The position numbers were made by a program, and so were the translations under genes. Below are positions 35,072 through 45,914 of a DNA stretch of 64,000 nucleotides, in pieces. The stretch comes from CAVQCJ01 sp963711005. Its GTDB lineage: Bacteria > Actinomycetota > Actinomycetes > Prado026. Every line of letters begins with the position of its first letter. Positions within the stretch are counted from its first letter, which is position 1. Below the pieces are notes generated by a model. It worked only from the letters and a program-made list of their open reading frames with translations. It did not search any database and had not been told where the DNA came from. The stretch is from positions 186,001 to 250,000 of the forward strand of contig CAVQCJ010000002.1 of assembly GCA_963711005.1 (NCBI GenBank), given 5' to 3'.

Positions 35072-37692
35072 CTAGCCGACCGGGGTCGGCGCCCCTTGCG
35101 CCTTGGTGGCCCGGCGGCGCGGACGCGCGGCCGGCTTCGGGTCGGCCGGCTTGGTGTCGGCCGGCTTGGTGTCGGCCGGGGTCGCCTCGGACGCGGCCAC
35201 GGCGGACTTGGCCCGGGACCGGCGCGGACGTACAGCGGTCGCCTTCGGCTCGGCGGCGCCGTCGGTCGACACGTCGCCCGCACCACCGTCGGCAGGTCGG
35301 TGCGCGACCGCCTTCGCGGCCCTGGCCACCCGCTCGACGCGGTCGACGTTCTCGCCCGAGTGCCGCAGCCCGGTCCGCGCCTCGACCGGCTCCAGGTGCA
35401 CCTTCACCCCTCGGCCGTTGCAGTGCTCGCACGGCTCGGAGAACGCCTCGAGCAGGCCCTGGCCGATCCGTTTGCGGGTCATCTGGACCAGGCCGAGCGA
35501 GGTCACCTCGGCGACCTGGTGCTTGGTGCGGTCGCGACCGAGGCACTCGGTGAGCCGCCGCAGCACGAGCTCGCGGTTGGACTCGAGCACCATGTCGATG
35601 AAGTCGATGACGATGATGCCGCCGATGTCGCGCAGCCGGAGCTGACGCACGATCTCCTCGGCCGCCTCCAGGTTGTTCCTGGTGACCGTCTCCTCGAGGT
35701 TGCCCGAGCCCTTGCCGACGAACTTGCCGGTGTTGACGTCGACGACGGTCATCGCCTCGGTGCGGTCGATGACCAGCGAGCCGCCCGACGGCAGCCAGAC
35801 CTTGCGGTCCAGGCCCTTGGAGATCTGCTCGTCCACCCGGTACGCGGAGAAGACGTCCTCCTTGGCGACGTACTTCTCCACCCGGTCGAGCAGGTCGGGG
35901 GCGACGTGGCCGACGTAGGACTGGACGGTGTCCCAGGCCGACGTCGCCGGAGACGACGAGCCGCTCGAAGTCCTCGTTGAACAGGTCGCGGATCACCCGG
36001 ACGGTGAGGTCGGGCTCGGAGTAGAGCAGCGTCGGGTGCGGTGGCGGTCTTGGCCTTCTTCTCGATGTCCTCCCACTGCGCCTGCAGGCGGGCGACGTCG
36101 TGCGTCAGCTGTTCCTCGGTCGCGCCCTCCGCTGCGGTGCGGACGATCACGCCCGGCGTCGTCCGGGACGACCTTCTTCAGGATCGCCTTGAGCCGGCTG
36201 CGCTCCTTGTCCGGGAGCTTGCGGCTGATCCCGCTCATCGAGCCGTCGGGGACGTATACGAGGAAGCGTCCGGCCAGGGAGATGTTGCTCGGTCAGGCGG
36301 GAACCCTTGTGACCCATCGGGTCCTTGGTGACCTGCGACGAGCACCGAGTCGCCGGACTTGAGCACGTGCTCGATCCGCTTGGGCTGTCCGTCCAGCGCG
36401 GCCGCGTCCCAGTTGACCTCGCCGGCGTAGAGCACCGCGTTGCGACCGCGGCCGATGTCGACGAACGCCGCCTCCATGCTCGGCAGGACGTTCTGGACCT
36501 TGCCGAGGTACACGTTGCCGACCATCGTCGACGACGAGGCGCTGGCGACGTAGTGCTCGACGAGCACGTCGTCCTCGAGCACGGCGATCTGGGTGAGGTC
36601 GGCACGCTGCCGGACCACCATGACCCGGCGCACGGACTCGCGACGGGCCAGGAACTCGGCCTCGGACAGGATCGGCGGGCGTCGGCGACCGGCGTCGCGA
36701 CCCTCCCGGCGGCGCTGCTTCTTGGCCTCGAGCCGGGTGGAGCCGCGCATCGCGGTCACCTCGCCGGACCCGGAGCCGGACTTGGCACGGGTCCGCGGCT
36801 CGCGGACGTGCACGACGGCGTTGTCGTCGTCGCCGCCGGCATCCGCGTCGGAACCCTTGCGGCGGCGCCGGCGCCGGCGCCGGGTCCCCGCGGAGCCTTC
36901 GTCGTCGGAGTCGGAGCCGTCGGAGCCGTCGCCGCTCTCGCCGGTCGCGTCGCCGACCTCGTCGCCGTCGGACCCCGCGGACCTGGCGTCCTGCGTCCGA
37001 CCGCCGTCCTGGGCACCGTCATCCGTGTCGGCCCCGCCGTCCTGGTCGGTCCCGGTACGGCGCCTGCGGCCGCGTCCGCCCCGGCGCCGCCGTCGCCGCC
37101 GAGCCGCGTCGCCGCTCTCGCCGGGCTCGGCGTTCTCGTCGCGCTCGTCGCCTTCTGCGCCGTGGCTGCCCTGGTCGTCGTCCTCGGTCCGGCCGACACC
37201 GTCGAGGTCGTCGCTCTGCCCGTCGGCGTCCGAGGCCGGCGCTGCGGCCTTCTTCCGGCGGCCGCCAGACGGCGGCTCGGGTGCCTGGAACAGCACGGCC
37301 GGGGCGGCAGCGGCCTTACGGCGTCGAGCGGGAGCCTTCGCGGTGCCGCCGGTGCCCTCGGGGCCGCCGGTTCCCCCGGTGCCGTCGCCGGTCTCGGCGG
37401 TCGGCTCTGCCTCGAGAGCCGCCGGAGCGGCCGGAGCCGCGGGAGCGGCCTTCTTGGAGCGCTGCCGGGTCGTCTTGGCCGCAGCCTTGGTCGGGGTGGC
37501 CCTGGTCGGGGCAGCCTTCGCCGCGGCGCCAGCCGGCTCTGGTTCGGCGGTGGTCGTGGTGGATGGGGTGGGCGGGCCGGCCGGTCGGGCCGCGGCCCGG
37601 CGTCGGCGGGGCGTCCCGGTCGCCGCGGCCGCGGCCTCGGAGCCGCTTTCGGCCGGCGTGCCTTCGCCGGTGGTGTTCTCGCTGTCGAGCAT
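35072..37692 (-). CDS. rne: Ribonuclease E/G, frame broken about five times
   Basis: Endoribonuclease for rRNA processing and mRNA decay. From ATG 37692, residues 1-330 are an acidic/basic, disordered Ala/Pro/Gly/Glu-rich region, as in actinobacterial RNase E. The S1 domain follows (TMVGNVYLGKVQNVLPSMEAAFVDIGRGRNAVL), then the catalytic part with GGIIVIDFIDM (Asp metal ligands) and the zinc-link CEHCNGRG. The tail is Lys/Ala/Pro rich. Insertions near 36336, 36290, 36152, 36035 and 35943 interrupt the frame. Removing five bases gives 871 residues. Both ends of the gene are clean. Confidence 0.92.
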
Positions 37693-37809
37693 CGGTGCAG
37701 TCCTACTCCGCCCTCCGGGCGCCCTGGCGAGCCTGGGCACCGCACGGAGGTGCTGGTCGTGCGGCCCACCCGTGGGCGGGCCGAAGTTCGTGGGGTGCCG
37801 GCCGGCGGT

Positions 37810-38571
37810 CTAGGCCCGGTCGGGCACCAGTGGGTCTGACACGTCACCCGCAACTGCGTCGAGCGGCCCCTGCGCCAGCCGGGTCACCTGGGGTGGGACC
37901 GGCGGCGCGAGGTCGGCCACCTGACGCAGCGCCTCGAGGACGTCGTCAGGGCGGACAGCCGGCGTGTGGTGCCGGACGACCAGTCGAAGTATCGCACACG
38001 GGCCGGGGTCCGGAGCCGCGCCGTCCTCGACACGCCCAGGCTCGACGACCAGCGAGACGACCGGCTCGCGGGCGTCGAACCGGCGCAACCCGTTCTTGGT
38101 GAGCCGTTCGATCTCGACCCGTTCGGCCGCCAGGAAGCCGTCCGCCGCGCCCCGGGCGGTGTCGACCGACACCCCGTCCAGCCGGATCTCGTACACCGAC
38201 GCCTCCAGCCGGTCGACCAGCGAGGTGCCGGACGCGGCCTCGACCACCTCGAGGACGTCCAGTCCCGGCGGGAGCGACTCGTCAAGGACCGCCCGCACCC
38301 AGCCCGGGTCGCGCGCCTCGACCAGCCCGATCTCCACGTACTCGGCCTCGCTGGCCACCCCGGTCGGCGCCGCGTTGGCGTAGGAGATCTTGGGGTGCGG
38401 GGAGAAGCCCGCGCTGTACGCCATCGGGACGCCGGCCCGGCGCAGGGCCCGCTCGAAGGCACGCTGGAAGTCGCGGTGCGAGGAGAAGCGGAGGCGGCCG
38501 CGCTTGGCGTACCGCAGCCGCAGCCGCTGGACCGCGGGCGGCGGCGGCGGCCCGTCGGGGGTCCGGGCCAC
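37810..38571 (-). CDS. TIGR03936-like radical-SAM-linked protein
   Basis: 253 residues, GTG start, frame intact. RLRLRYAKRGRLRFSSHRDFQRAFERALRRAGVPMAYSAGFSPHPKISYA is the highly conserved head of the family that sits beside or is fused to TIGR03960 radical SAM proteins. The C-terminal half is less conserved. In other bacteria the two are found together near rne, rplU and rpmA, as here. The function is not established, though a role in tRNA or ribosome modification is suggested by neighbourhood. Confidence 0.85.
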   Translation of the reverse strand: MARTPDGPPPPPAVQRLRLRYAKRGRLRFSSHRDFQRAFERALRRAGVPMAYSAGFSPHPKISYANAAPTGVASEAEYVEIGLVEARDPGWVRAVLDESLPPGLDVLEVVEAASGTSLVDRLEASVYEIRLDGVSVDTARGAADGFLAAERVEIERLTKNGLRRFDAREPVVSLVVEPGRVEDGAAPDPGPCAILRLVVRHHTPAVRPDDVLEALRQVADLAPPVPPQVTRLAQGPLDAVAGDVSDPLVPDRA

Positions 38572-38583
38572 GTCGGTCCCCCG

Positions 38584-39138
38584 CTACCCCGGCGTCCCGG
38601 CCGGGTCGGACGCCGCCAGCGCGGCCGCGACCCAGGTGAGCGCGGCCTCCTTCTCGTCCGCGGGCAGCGGCGGCAGGACGTCGAGCCAGACCGGCAGCAT
38701 CGAGCCGCGCAGCTGCAGCTGTCCCAGCGGGCGGGGGAAGAACCACAGGTGGAAGTGCCGCCGAGCCGTCGCCGTAGCGGGCGACGTGGACACGGGCCAC
38801 GTCGCCGCAGCGTGAGCATGGCGCGCTCGATCCGTGCGGTCAGCGGCCCGAGCTCGGCCAGCAGCTCGGCGGGCAGGTCGGCGAACGAGTCGTAGTGGTC
38901 GCGCGGCTCGAGCAGCACGATCCCCGCGATCGGACCCGGCTCGCCGTCGCCGCGAAGCCGCCAGTGCTCGTCCGTCCAGACGTAGTCGGAGTCGTCCCCG
39001 TCGCAGACCCGGCAGTCCTCGGCGCGGACGTGGTGGCGCTCCGGCTCGGGCAGCTGGCGCGGGCAGGAGCTGCTTGACCCGCACGTCGCCCTCGAACGGG
39101 AACCAGGGGTCGGCGACCAGCTCCGCCAGGGTGGTCAC
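38584..39138 (-). CDS. HIT-like protein, frame broken three times
   Basis: From GTG 39138: TTLAELVADPWFPFEGDVRVKQLLP, then CRVCDGDDSDYVWTDEHWRL, GIVLLEPRDHYDSFADLPAELLAELG, VARVHVARYGDGSAHFHLWFFPRPLGQLQL and GSMLPVWLDVLPPLP. HFHLWF corresponds to the HxHxH-type triad of HIT nucleotide hydrolases and transferases. One Cys pair (CRVC) could bind metal. Insertions lie near 39058, 38808 and 38763. Corrected length is 184 residues. The GTG start overlaps the radical SAM gene stop (GTGA), so it is translated together with that gene. Confidence 0.75.
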   Translation of the reverse strand: MTTLAELVADPWFPFEGDVRVKQLLPAPAARAGAPPRPRRGLPGLRRGRLRLRLDGRALAASRRRRAGSDRGDRAARAARPLRLVRRPARRAAGRARAADRTDRARHAHAAATWPVSTSPATATARRHFHLWFFPRPLGQLQLRGSMLPVWLDVLPPLPADEKEAALTWVAAALAASDPAGTPG

Positions 39139-41077
39139 GCGGAGCCGCCGACGGCGGTCAGCGGCAGCAGCTTCACGCCGGTGGGCCCGACCTGGATGCC
39201 GGGTGTCCAGCTGCGGGCAGACGCCGCAGTCGAAGCACGGCGTCCAGCGGCAGTCGTCGACCTCGAGCCTCCGGCGGCGAGCGCGTCCTGCCAGTCCTCC
39301 CAGAGCCAGTCCTTGTCCAGGCCGCTGTCGATGTGGTCCCAGGGCAGGACCTCGCTCTGCTCGCGCTCGCGGGTGGTGTACCAGGCGACGTCGACCCCGG
39401 TGCCGGCGAGGCCGCGGTCGGCGGCGGCCATCCAGCGGTCGAACGAGAAGTGCTCGCTCCAGCCGTCGAACCGGGCGCCGTCCTCCCACGCGGCCCGCAC
39501 CACCGCGGCGACGCGGCGGTCACCGCGCGAGAGCAGGCCTTCGATCGTGCCGGGCTGGCCGTCGTGGTAGCGGAAACCGATCGCGCGTGCCGACCTCGCG
39601 GTCGCCGCGGATCGCGTCGCGGAGCTTGGCCAGCCGCGCGTCGGTGCCCTCGTGGTCGAGCTGGGCGGCCCACTGGAACGGGGTGTGCGGCTTGGGCACG
39701 AAGCCGCCGATCGACACCGTGCAGCGGATGTCGCGGCTGCCGGTGACCTTGCGGCCCGGTGCGGATCACCTCGCGCGCGAGGTCGGCGATCTGCAGGACG
39801 TCCTCGTCGGTCTCGGTCGGCAGACCGCACATGAAGTACAGCTTCACCTGGCGCCAGCCGGCGCCGTACGCGGCGGTGACCGTGCGGATCAGGTCCTCCT
39901 CGGTGACCATCTTGTTGATCACCTTGCGCAGCCGCTCCGAACCGCCCTCGGGCGCGAACGTGAGCCCGGAGCGGCGGCCGTTGCGGGAGAGCTCGTTGGC
40001 CAGGTCGATGTTGAACGCGTCGACCCGGGTGGACGGGAGCGACAGCCCGATGTTCGTGCCCTCGTAGCGGTCGGCGAGGCCCTTGGCGATCTCGGCGATC
40101 TCGGAGTGGTCGGCGCTCGACAGCGACAGCAGCCCGACCTCCTCGAAGCCGGTCGCGGCCAGCGAGTGGTCGACCATCTCGGCGATGCCGGTGATCGAGC
40201 GCTCACGGACCGGACGGGTGATCATCCCGGCCTGGCAGAACCGGCAGCCGCGGGTGCAGCCGCGGAAGATCTCGACGCTCAGCGCGCTCGTGCACGGTCT
40301 CCGCGAGCGGCACCAGGGGCGTGCGCGGGTAGGGCCACTGGTCCAGGTCCATCACCGTGTGCTTGGCGACCCGCCAGGGCACGCCGGCGCGGTTCGGCGC
40401 GACCCGGCGGATGCGGCCGTCCGGCAGGTAGTCGACGTCGTAGAACGACGGGACGTACACGTGCCGGTGCGCGCCAGCCGCAGCAGCAGCTCCTCGCGCC
40501 CGCCCGGCGCACCCTCGTCCTTCCAGGCGCGGACGATGTCGCTGATCCGCAGCACGGCCTGCTCGCCGTCACCGACGACCGCCGCGTCGATGAACTCGGC
40601 GATCGGCTCGGGGTTGAACGCGGCGTGCCCGCCGGCCACGACGACCGGGTGCTCCTCGGTCCGGTCGGCGGCGCTGAGCGGGATGCCGGCGAGGTCGAGC
40701 GCGGTGAGCAGGTTCGTGTAGCCGAGCTCGGTCGCGAAGCTGACGCCGAGCAGGTCGAAGGCCGCGACCGGTCGGTGCCCGTCCACGGTGAACTGCGGCA
40801 CCCCGTGCGTCCGCATGAGCGCCTCGAGGTCCGGCCAGACGCTGTAGGTGCGCTCGGCCAGCACGCCGTCGCGCTCGTTGAGGACCTCGTACAGGATCTG
40901 CAGGCCCTGGTTCGGCAGCCCCACCTCGTACGCGTCGGGGTACATGAGCGCCCAGCGGACCTGGCACGCGTCCCAGTCCTTCGTGCGGGCGTTGAGCTCA
41001 CCGCCGACGTACTGGATCGGCTTGCGGACCAGCGGCAGCAGCGCCTCCAGCCGCCCGAAGACCGACTCCACTGGCAT
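39135..41077 (-). CDS. TIGR03960-family radical SAM protein, frame broken about eight times
   Basis: Starts MPVESVFGRLEALLPLVRKPIQYVGGE at 41077. The B12-binding-like and radical SAM regions are recognisable in separate frames: DAYEVGLPNQGLQILYEVLNE, GGHAAFNPEPIAEFIDAAVVGDGE, a broken CxxxCxxC region near 40225-40275 (RGCRFCQAGMITRPVRER), LTFAPEGGSERLRKVINK and the end TGIQVGPTGVKLLPL. Frame arithmetic needs eight insertions (two near 40466, one each near 40290, 39757, 39590, two near 39270 and one near 39200). Corrected length is 644 residues. Part of the TIGR03960/03936 pair of unknown function. Confidence 0.85.
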
Positions 41078-41083
41078 CCGTCG

Positions 41084-41115
41084 ACCCTACCCCGCCGCCC
41101 CTTCCCCCCTCCCCC
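41084..41115. other. C-rich tract flanking the repeat cassette
   Basis: A run dominated by C (including CCCCTTCCCCCCTCCCCC) lies between the radical SAM gene and the first hairpin repeat. It mirrors the G-rich tract on the far side of the second hairpin (42293-42321), so the tracts form part of the inverted ends of the cassette. Confidence 0.6.
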
Positions 41116-41175
41116 GCGATCTTGAGAGATGCAGAGTGCGACACGGCGTGTCGCCCCTGCATCTCTCAAGATCGC
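41116..41175. repeat. Structured inverted repeat, copy 1
   Basis: GCGATCTTGAGAGATGCAG (41116-41134) is exactly complementary to 41157-41175, a 19-base-pair stem. An inner stem GCGACAC/GTGTCGC (41138-41144 with 41148-41154) extends it. The same 12-base end GCGATCTTGAGA and its complement recur at 42233-42292. Behaves like a REP/BIME-type extragenic palindrome. Confidence 0.8.
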
Positions 41176-41273
41176 GCACCGGGGGACGGAGGGCTGTGCG
41201 CGTTCGGTCGGGCGTGCACAGGTGCGAGGTGGGACGTTGTCCAGGGTCGCGCGCCAGGTGAAGGTCCCGATCC

Positions 41274-42242
41274 ATGACCGGACTCGACCGCGCACTCAGC
41301 AGCGCGCTCGACCTTGCTCGGGACCAGGCCGATCTCATCTCGCGCAGACAGGCTCTCGGCGCGGGGATGACCCCGGCCGGCGTCGACTGGCTGCTGAGGC
41401 AGGGCCAGTGGGCTGCCTTGCTGGCCGGCGTCTACACCGTGCACGCCGCCTTGTACGGACGAGTCTGGGCCGAACTGTCGTTCGTCATGCGCCTGCAGGC
41501 AGCGCTCCTGGCCCACGGCCCCGGCTGTGTCGCGGTGATGGAGACGGCGGCGCGCATCCACTGCATGCCAGGGCTCCCACCGGATGACGGCACGATCCAC
41601 CTGGCCCGGGTACCGGGCGGCGAACGACATCAGCAGCCAGGTGTGCGCCTGCACACGCGACGGCTTCCTGCCTCGCAGACCGAGATCCGTTCGTACGAGA
41701 CCGTGCACGCGGTTCGCGTGACGTCGGTCCTCTTCACGACTGCGGACCTGGTCCGGACGACGAGTCGCTGGAATGCGGTCGGGATGCTGGACGCTCTCCT
41801 GCACGAGGGCCGGCTGTGCCCTAGCGACCTCAGCGGACTTGATGCCCTGGTCCGAGGGCTGCGTGGAGCCAGGGGTGCGCGTGAGCGTGTGCTGCTCGCC
41901 GACGGGCGGGCTGCGTCACCGCTGGAGACGCGGGTCCGTCTGATCGCCACCGAAGCGAGGATGCCGCCCGACCGCCTCCAGCTCCCCGTTCTCGACCACG
42001 CCGGGCGCCTCCTCGGGTACGGCGACATGGCCTGGCACCGCCCAGGGCGTCGGACCCTCATCGCCGAGGCGGACGGGAAGCGTTGGCACGACGCTCCGTC
42101 CGCGCTCTACCGCGACCGCGCCCGGGCGAACGACTTCTCCGCCACCGACGAGGTGGACGTCGTCCGCTTCACCTGGGACGACACCCTCAGGCGCTCGTAC
42201 ATCGTCAGCGTCCTTCGCGCCCACCTGGGCCCGCGATCTTGA
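41274..42242 (+). CDS. AbiEi-like / DUF559-type orphan protein
   Basis: 322 residues, ATG start. Residues 10-60 form an AbiEi-type N-terminal winged helix (DQADLISRRQALGAGMTPAGVDWLLRQGQWAALLAGVYTVH). The middle has an AVMETAARIH motif like those of AbiEi-type proteins. The C-terminal 120 residues (SPLETRVRLIATEA, HAGRLLGYGDMAWH, IAEADGKRWHD, ALYRDRARANDF) resemble the Vsr/DUF559 restriction-endonuclease-like fold, with Glu, Asp and Glu-Ala-Asp-Gly positions that could bind metal. AbiEi antitoxins normally pair with an AbiEii nucleotidyltransferase toxin, which is absent here. The last codons and the TGA lie inside repeat copy 2. The only plus-strand gene between 26.4 and 50.8 kb. Confidence 0.75.
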   Translation: MTGLDRALSSALDLARDQADLISRRQALGAGMTPAGVDWLLRQGQWAALLAGVYTVHAALYGRVWAELSFVMRLQAALLAHGPGCVAVMETAARIHCMPGLPPDDGTIHLARVPGGERHQQPGVRLHTRRLPASQTEIRSYETVHAVRVTSVLFTTADLVRTTSRWNAVGMLDALLHEGRLCPSDLSGLDALVRGLRGARGARERVLLADGRAASPLETRVRLIATEARMPPDRLQLPVLDHAGRLLGYGDMAWHRPGRRTLIAEADGKRWHDAPSALYRDRARANDFSATDEVDVVRFTWDDTLRRSYIVSVLRAHLGPRS

Positions 42243-42292
42243 GACATCCAGAGGCGACACGCCGCCACGCTCTCTGAATCTCTCAAGATCGC
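42233..42292. repeat. Structured inverted repeat, copy 2
   Basis: GCGATCTTGAGA (42233-42244) pairs exactly with TCTCAAGATCGC (42281-42292). Stem extension AT.CAGAG/CTCTG.AT has two mismatches, and the inside carries GCGACAC as in copy 1. The TGA in CTTGAG is the stop codon of the AbiEi-like gene. The right arm, read on the minus strand, matches the left arm of copy 1 over about 22 bases. Confidence 0.8.
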
Positions 42293-42321
42293 GGGGTGTG
42301 GGGGGGGGTGGGGGTGGGGGG
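42293..42321. other. G-rich tract, possible G-quadruplex
   Basis: Runs of four to nine G separated by single T or TGT fill the space between repeat copy 2 and the rodA stop. Four or more G-runs within 29 bases satisfy the usual G-quadruplex rule. It is the mirror of the C-rich tract before copy 1. Confidence 0.55.
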
Positions 42322-43516
42322 TCAGGCGTAGCGGCGCATGTGGACGTTCTGGAGGAGGCCTACGGCCATCATGGTCACGAACATGGAGGTGCCCCCGTAG
42401 GAGACGAGCGGCAACGGCACCCCGGTGACCGGCATGATGCCCAGGGCCATCCCGATGTTCTCGAACGCCTGGAACGTGAACCAGCAGACGATGCCGGTGG
42501 CCACGAGGGTGCCGAACAGGTCCTCGGCCCGGACCGCGATCCGCATGCCGCGCCACAGCACCACTCCGAGCAGCACGATGAGCAGGCCCGCCCCGATGAA
42601 GCCGAGCTCCTCACCCGCGACGGTGAACACGAAGTCGGTCTGCTGCTCCGGCACGAACTTGCCGTTCGTCTGCGTGCCGTGGAACAGCCCCTTGCCGAAC
42701 CATCCGCCCGAGCCGATCGCGATCCGCGCCTGCTTGACGTTGTACCCGGCGCCCTGCGGGTCCCGGGTCGGGTCGGCGAACGCCGCGAACCGGTCGAGCT
42801 GGTACTGCGCCAGCACCCCGAGCCGTACGGCGGCGAACGCCCCGAGCGCGCCGAGGCGATCAGGCGCGGCGATCCACCTGGTCGGCGTGTTCGCGACCGC
42901 GAGTACGCCCAGGATGATGACGCCGATGACGATGGTCGTGCCCAGGTCGGGCTGCAGCATGATCAGCGTGACCGGGACCAGCGCCACCCCCAGGGCCAGC
43001 GCGACGTCGGAGAGCCGTGGCTCGACCTCGGCGTCCCGGCGTTCGGCCAGCAGCATCGGCAGCGCGACGCAGAGGGCGACTTTGGCGAACTCCGACGGTT
43101 GGATCGAGAAACCGGCCGGGAGCAGGATCCACGAGTGCGACGCCGTTGATGGTCTTGCCGATCCCGGGCGTCAGCACCGCCATCAGACCGAGGACGGACA
43201 GCACGTACACGACGGGCGCGTACGCCCGCAGCGACCGGTAGTCGAACAGCGCGGTCATCGCGCCGAGGATCAGCCCGAGCGTGATGTTGATGAGGTGCTT
43301 GCGCAGGAACGCGTTCGGGTCCAGCCCGTCGTCGAGCTGCCGTTGCTTGGTCGCCGACCAGACCAGCAGCGTGCCCATCACGAGCAGGCCGCCGACGGCG
43401 ATCAGCAGCACCCAGTCGAGCTTGCGCAGCACCGAGTCGCGGTCGACCACCCGCGAGCCGAACGACCGCCGCGGCGGGTTGTACGTGGCGGCGCTCGCGC
43501 GCAGCCCGGACGTCAT
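42322..43516 (-). CDS. rodA: RodA/FtsW-family peptidoglycan polymerase, frame broken once
   Basis: SEDS glycosyltransferase polymerising lipid II for elongation. From ATG 43516 the first 125 residues (LDWVLLIAVGGLLVMGTLLVWSATK, HLINITLGLILG) are in one frame; from SHSWILLPAGFSIQPSEFAKVALCV the rest is in the next. The extra base is near 43141. Corrected length is 397 residues with about 10 helices. PSEFAK, LIMLQPDLGT, GSGGWFGKGLFHGTQT, PEQQTDFVFTVAGEELGF and VTGVPLPLVSYGGTSM are SEDS signatures. The ATG overlaps the pbpA stop (ATGA). Confidence 0.93.
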
Positions 43517-45811
43517 GGCCCGCCCGCCTGCTGGCGGCCGCGCTCGGGCGAGGGGTACACCGCGACCGGGGCCGGCAGGGCGGCGGGCGTCCCGGCGCCG
43601 CCGGTCCCGGAGGCCGGGGACGCGGGGGCGACCGGCTGCTGGGTGGCCGCGACCTTCGGCAGCACCGAGCCGGGCGGCAGGATCCGGCCGTCCTGCGTGG
43701 TGACCGGGAGCTTGACCGGCAGGACGCCGTTGGGCAGCACCGAGGTCTTGGGGTCGACGGTCAGTCCGTGCACGCCGAACAGCTGGCGGTACACCGCCTT
43801 GACCGAGTCGGCGGACGTCGTCGAGCCGAAGCCGCCCTGGCTGACCATCATCACGACGGCGTACTGCGGCTTGTTCGCCGGCGCGTACGTGGCGAACCAG
43901 GACGTGGTCTGCTTGCCGGCGACCTCGGCGGTGCCGGTCTTCGCGGCGATCGGGATCTGGTTGAGCGGCCAGTCCTTGAACTGGTTGTCGGCAGTGCCCT
44001 TGACGGTCACCTGGCCGAGCGCGTGCTGCAGGAACGCCAGCGTCCCCTTGGTCACCGGTAGCCGGCCCTCGGCGACCGGCTTGATCTGCTCGACGACCTG
44101 GCCCGTCGGCGACAGCACGGCCTTGCCCAGCTGCGGCGTCCAGAGCGTGCCGCCGTTGGCGACCGCGGCGTAGACCTGAGCCATCTTCAGCGGCGTGGTG
44201 AGCGTGTCGCCCTGCCCGATGATGAAGTTGACCGCGTCACCTGGCAGGTACACCGAGCCGGACGGCGCGCAGTTGTCGACCGCGTAGGCCTTGAGCAGTG
44301 CTGCACGTGCGCGGGTCGGTCTTCGCGACCTCGGGGTAGCCGCTCTTGGCTCGCCGGCAGTACTCGGCCCGGTTGGTCGTCCAGGTGTTGATCCGGTCCT
44401 GGCGCGTGAGGATGCTGCCGGACGACTCCCCCGGCAGGTCGATGCCGGTCTTCTTGCCGAACCCCCAGGCGAGGGCGGCGTTGATGAAGATGTCCTTCGG
44501 GTGCACCGGGTGGGCGCCGCCGTCGCGCACCCACTCGGCGTTGGCCACGCCGTAGAAGACGGTGTCGCAGGACACCTCGATCGCCCGCTCCAGGTTGATC
44601 GGCCCGTAGCTCTTGCTCTCGGAGTTGGTGAACTTGCGGCCGCCGATCGTGAGGTTCGACGGGCACGGGTACGGCCCGGCCTGCGTGTACCGACCGCTCT
44701 GCAGCATCGCGGTCGACGAGACCACCTTGAACGTCGAGCCGGGGGCGAAGCCGCCCTGGAACGCGCGGGAGACGAGCGGCTGACCGGACGTCTTGGACGT
44801 CAGCGCGCCGAACTCCTTGGTGGTGATGCCGCCGACCCAGATCGACGGGTCGTACGTCGGCAGGCTCGCCATCGCGATCACGTGCCCGTTGCGCACGTCG
44901 ATGACGACGCCGGCGGCGGAGTCGGCCTTGAGCGGCTTGCCGGTCTGCGGGTCGGTCTGGCCGCGGGCGCGCTGGACGGCGGCGGCGAGCTGCTGCTCGA
45001 GCACCGCCTGGACCCGCGCGTCGATGTTCGTCACCAGGTTGTCGCCGGCCTGGGCAGGAGTCTCGCCCACGGTGCCGGTGACGTTGCCGGCCCGGTCGAC
45101 CGCGAGCTCCTTGATCCCGTTGACGCCGCGCAGCACCGAGTCGTACTGGGCCTCCAGACCGCTACGGCCGACGAGGTCGCTCAGGTAGAGGGGGTTCTTG
45201 CTGTGGGCGGACTGGTCGAGCTCGTCCTGGGTCACCGGGCCGACGTAGCCGAGCTCGTGCGCGGCGTTGGCGCCGTACGGCTGCGGGTACTCGCGCTCGG
45301 ACTCCAGCTCGGCGGCCACCCCCGGGTAGTCCTCGGCGCGCTCCAGGATCGACAGCGCCAGCGACTGGGTGACGTCCTTGGCCACCGGGATCGGCTGGAC
45401 CGGCGTGCCGCTCCAGCACACGTACGGCTTGGAGATGACCTTCCCGCTGTCGTCCTTCGTGCCGCACAGGGTGATCTTGTCGGTCAGGGCTTCCGGCGTC
45501 GTCTTGAGCACGCGGGCCAGCCTGGCGACGACGGCGACCCGTTCGGCCTTCTTGACCTGGTCCAGCACGCTGCGGTTCACGGTGATGACCAGCGTGGTCT
45601 TGTTCCGGACCAGCTGGCGGCCCATGTCGTCCAGGATCTGGCCCCGGACCGCCTCCGTCACCACCTCGCGGGTGAAGTTCTTGGTGGCCGCCGTGCGGTA
45701 CTCGTCGCCGGAGACGATCTGCAGGAACCACAGCCGGCCGACCAGGGTGAGCAGGAGCGAGACGACCAGCACCTGCAGGACGATCAGGCGCAGACGCGAT
45801 CGGTCGCTCAC
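43513..45811 (-). CDS. pbpA: Penicillin-binding protein 2 (class B transpeptidase), frame broken once
   Basis: Elongasome D,D-transpeptidase working with RodA. GTG 45811 with AGGAG upstream; one membrane helix at about 8-30, pedestal, then transpeptidase: GSTFKVVSS contains the active-site Ser (STFK), SCDTVFYGVA gives the SxN-like motif region, and AKTGTAEVAGK gives KTGT. One extra base near 44308 separates EVAKTDP from ALLKAYAVDNCAPSGSVYLPGDAVNF. Corrected length is 765 residues. The C-terminal 70 residues are a Pro/Ala tail. Upstream of rodA and downstream of mreD. Confidence 0.93.
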
Positions 45812-45914
45812 GGGGTCGTCTCCTGGAGCGCTTGCGGCTCGGTTCCGGTTCGGGGGTCCGGGAGTTCCGACGACCGCGACGCCGCTCGCGTTCCCCAGGC
45901 TGGGGTGACGCCGG

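Noticed and set aside
38834..41125. Long plus-strand frame over the radical SAM gene
   Set aside because: Low-complexity Arg/Ala/Pro translation; the minus-strand pieces match known families in order.
41274..42242. Complete AbiE toxin-antitoxin pair
   Set aside because: No AbiEii nucleotidyltransferase gene on either side.
41116..42292. CRISPR or attachment-site pair
   Set aside because: Repeats are palindromic and 1.1 kb apart with a gene between; no integrase or cas genes.
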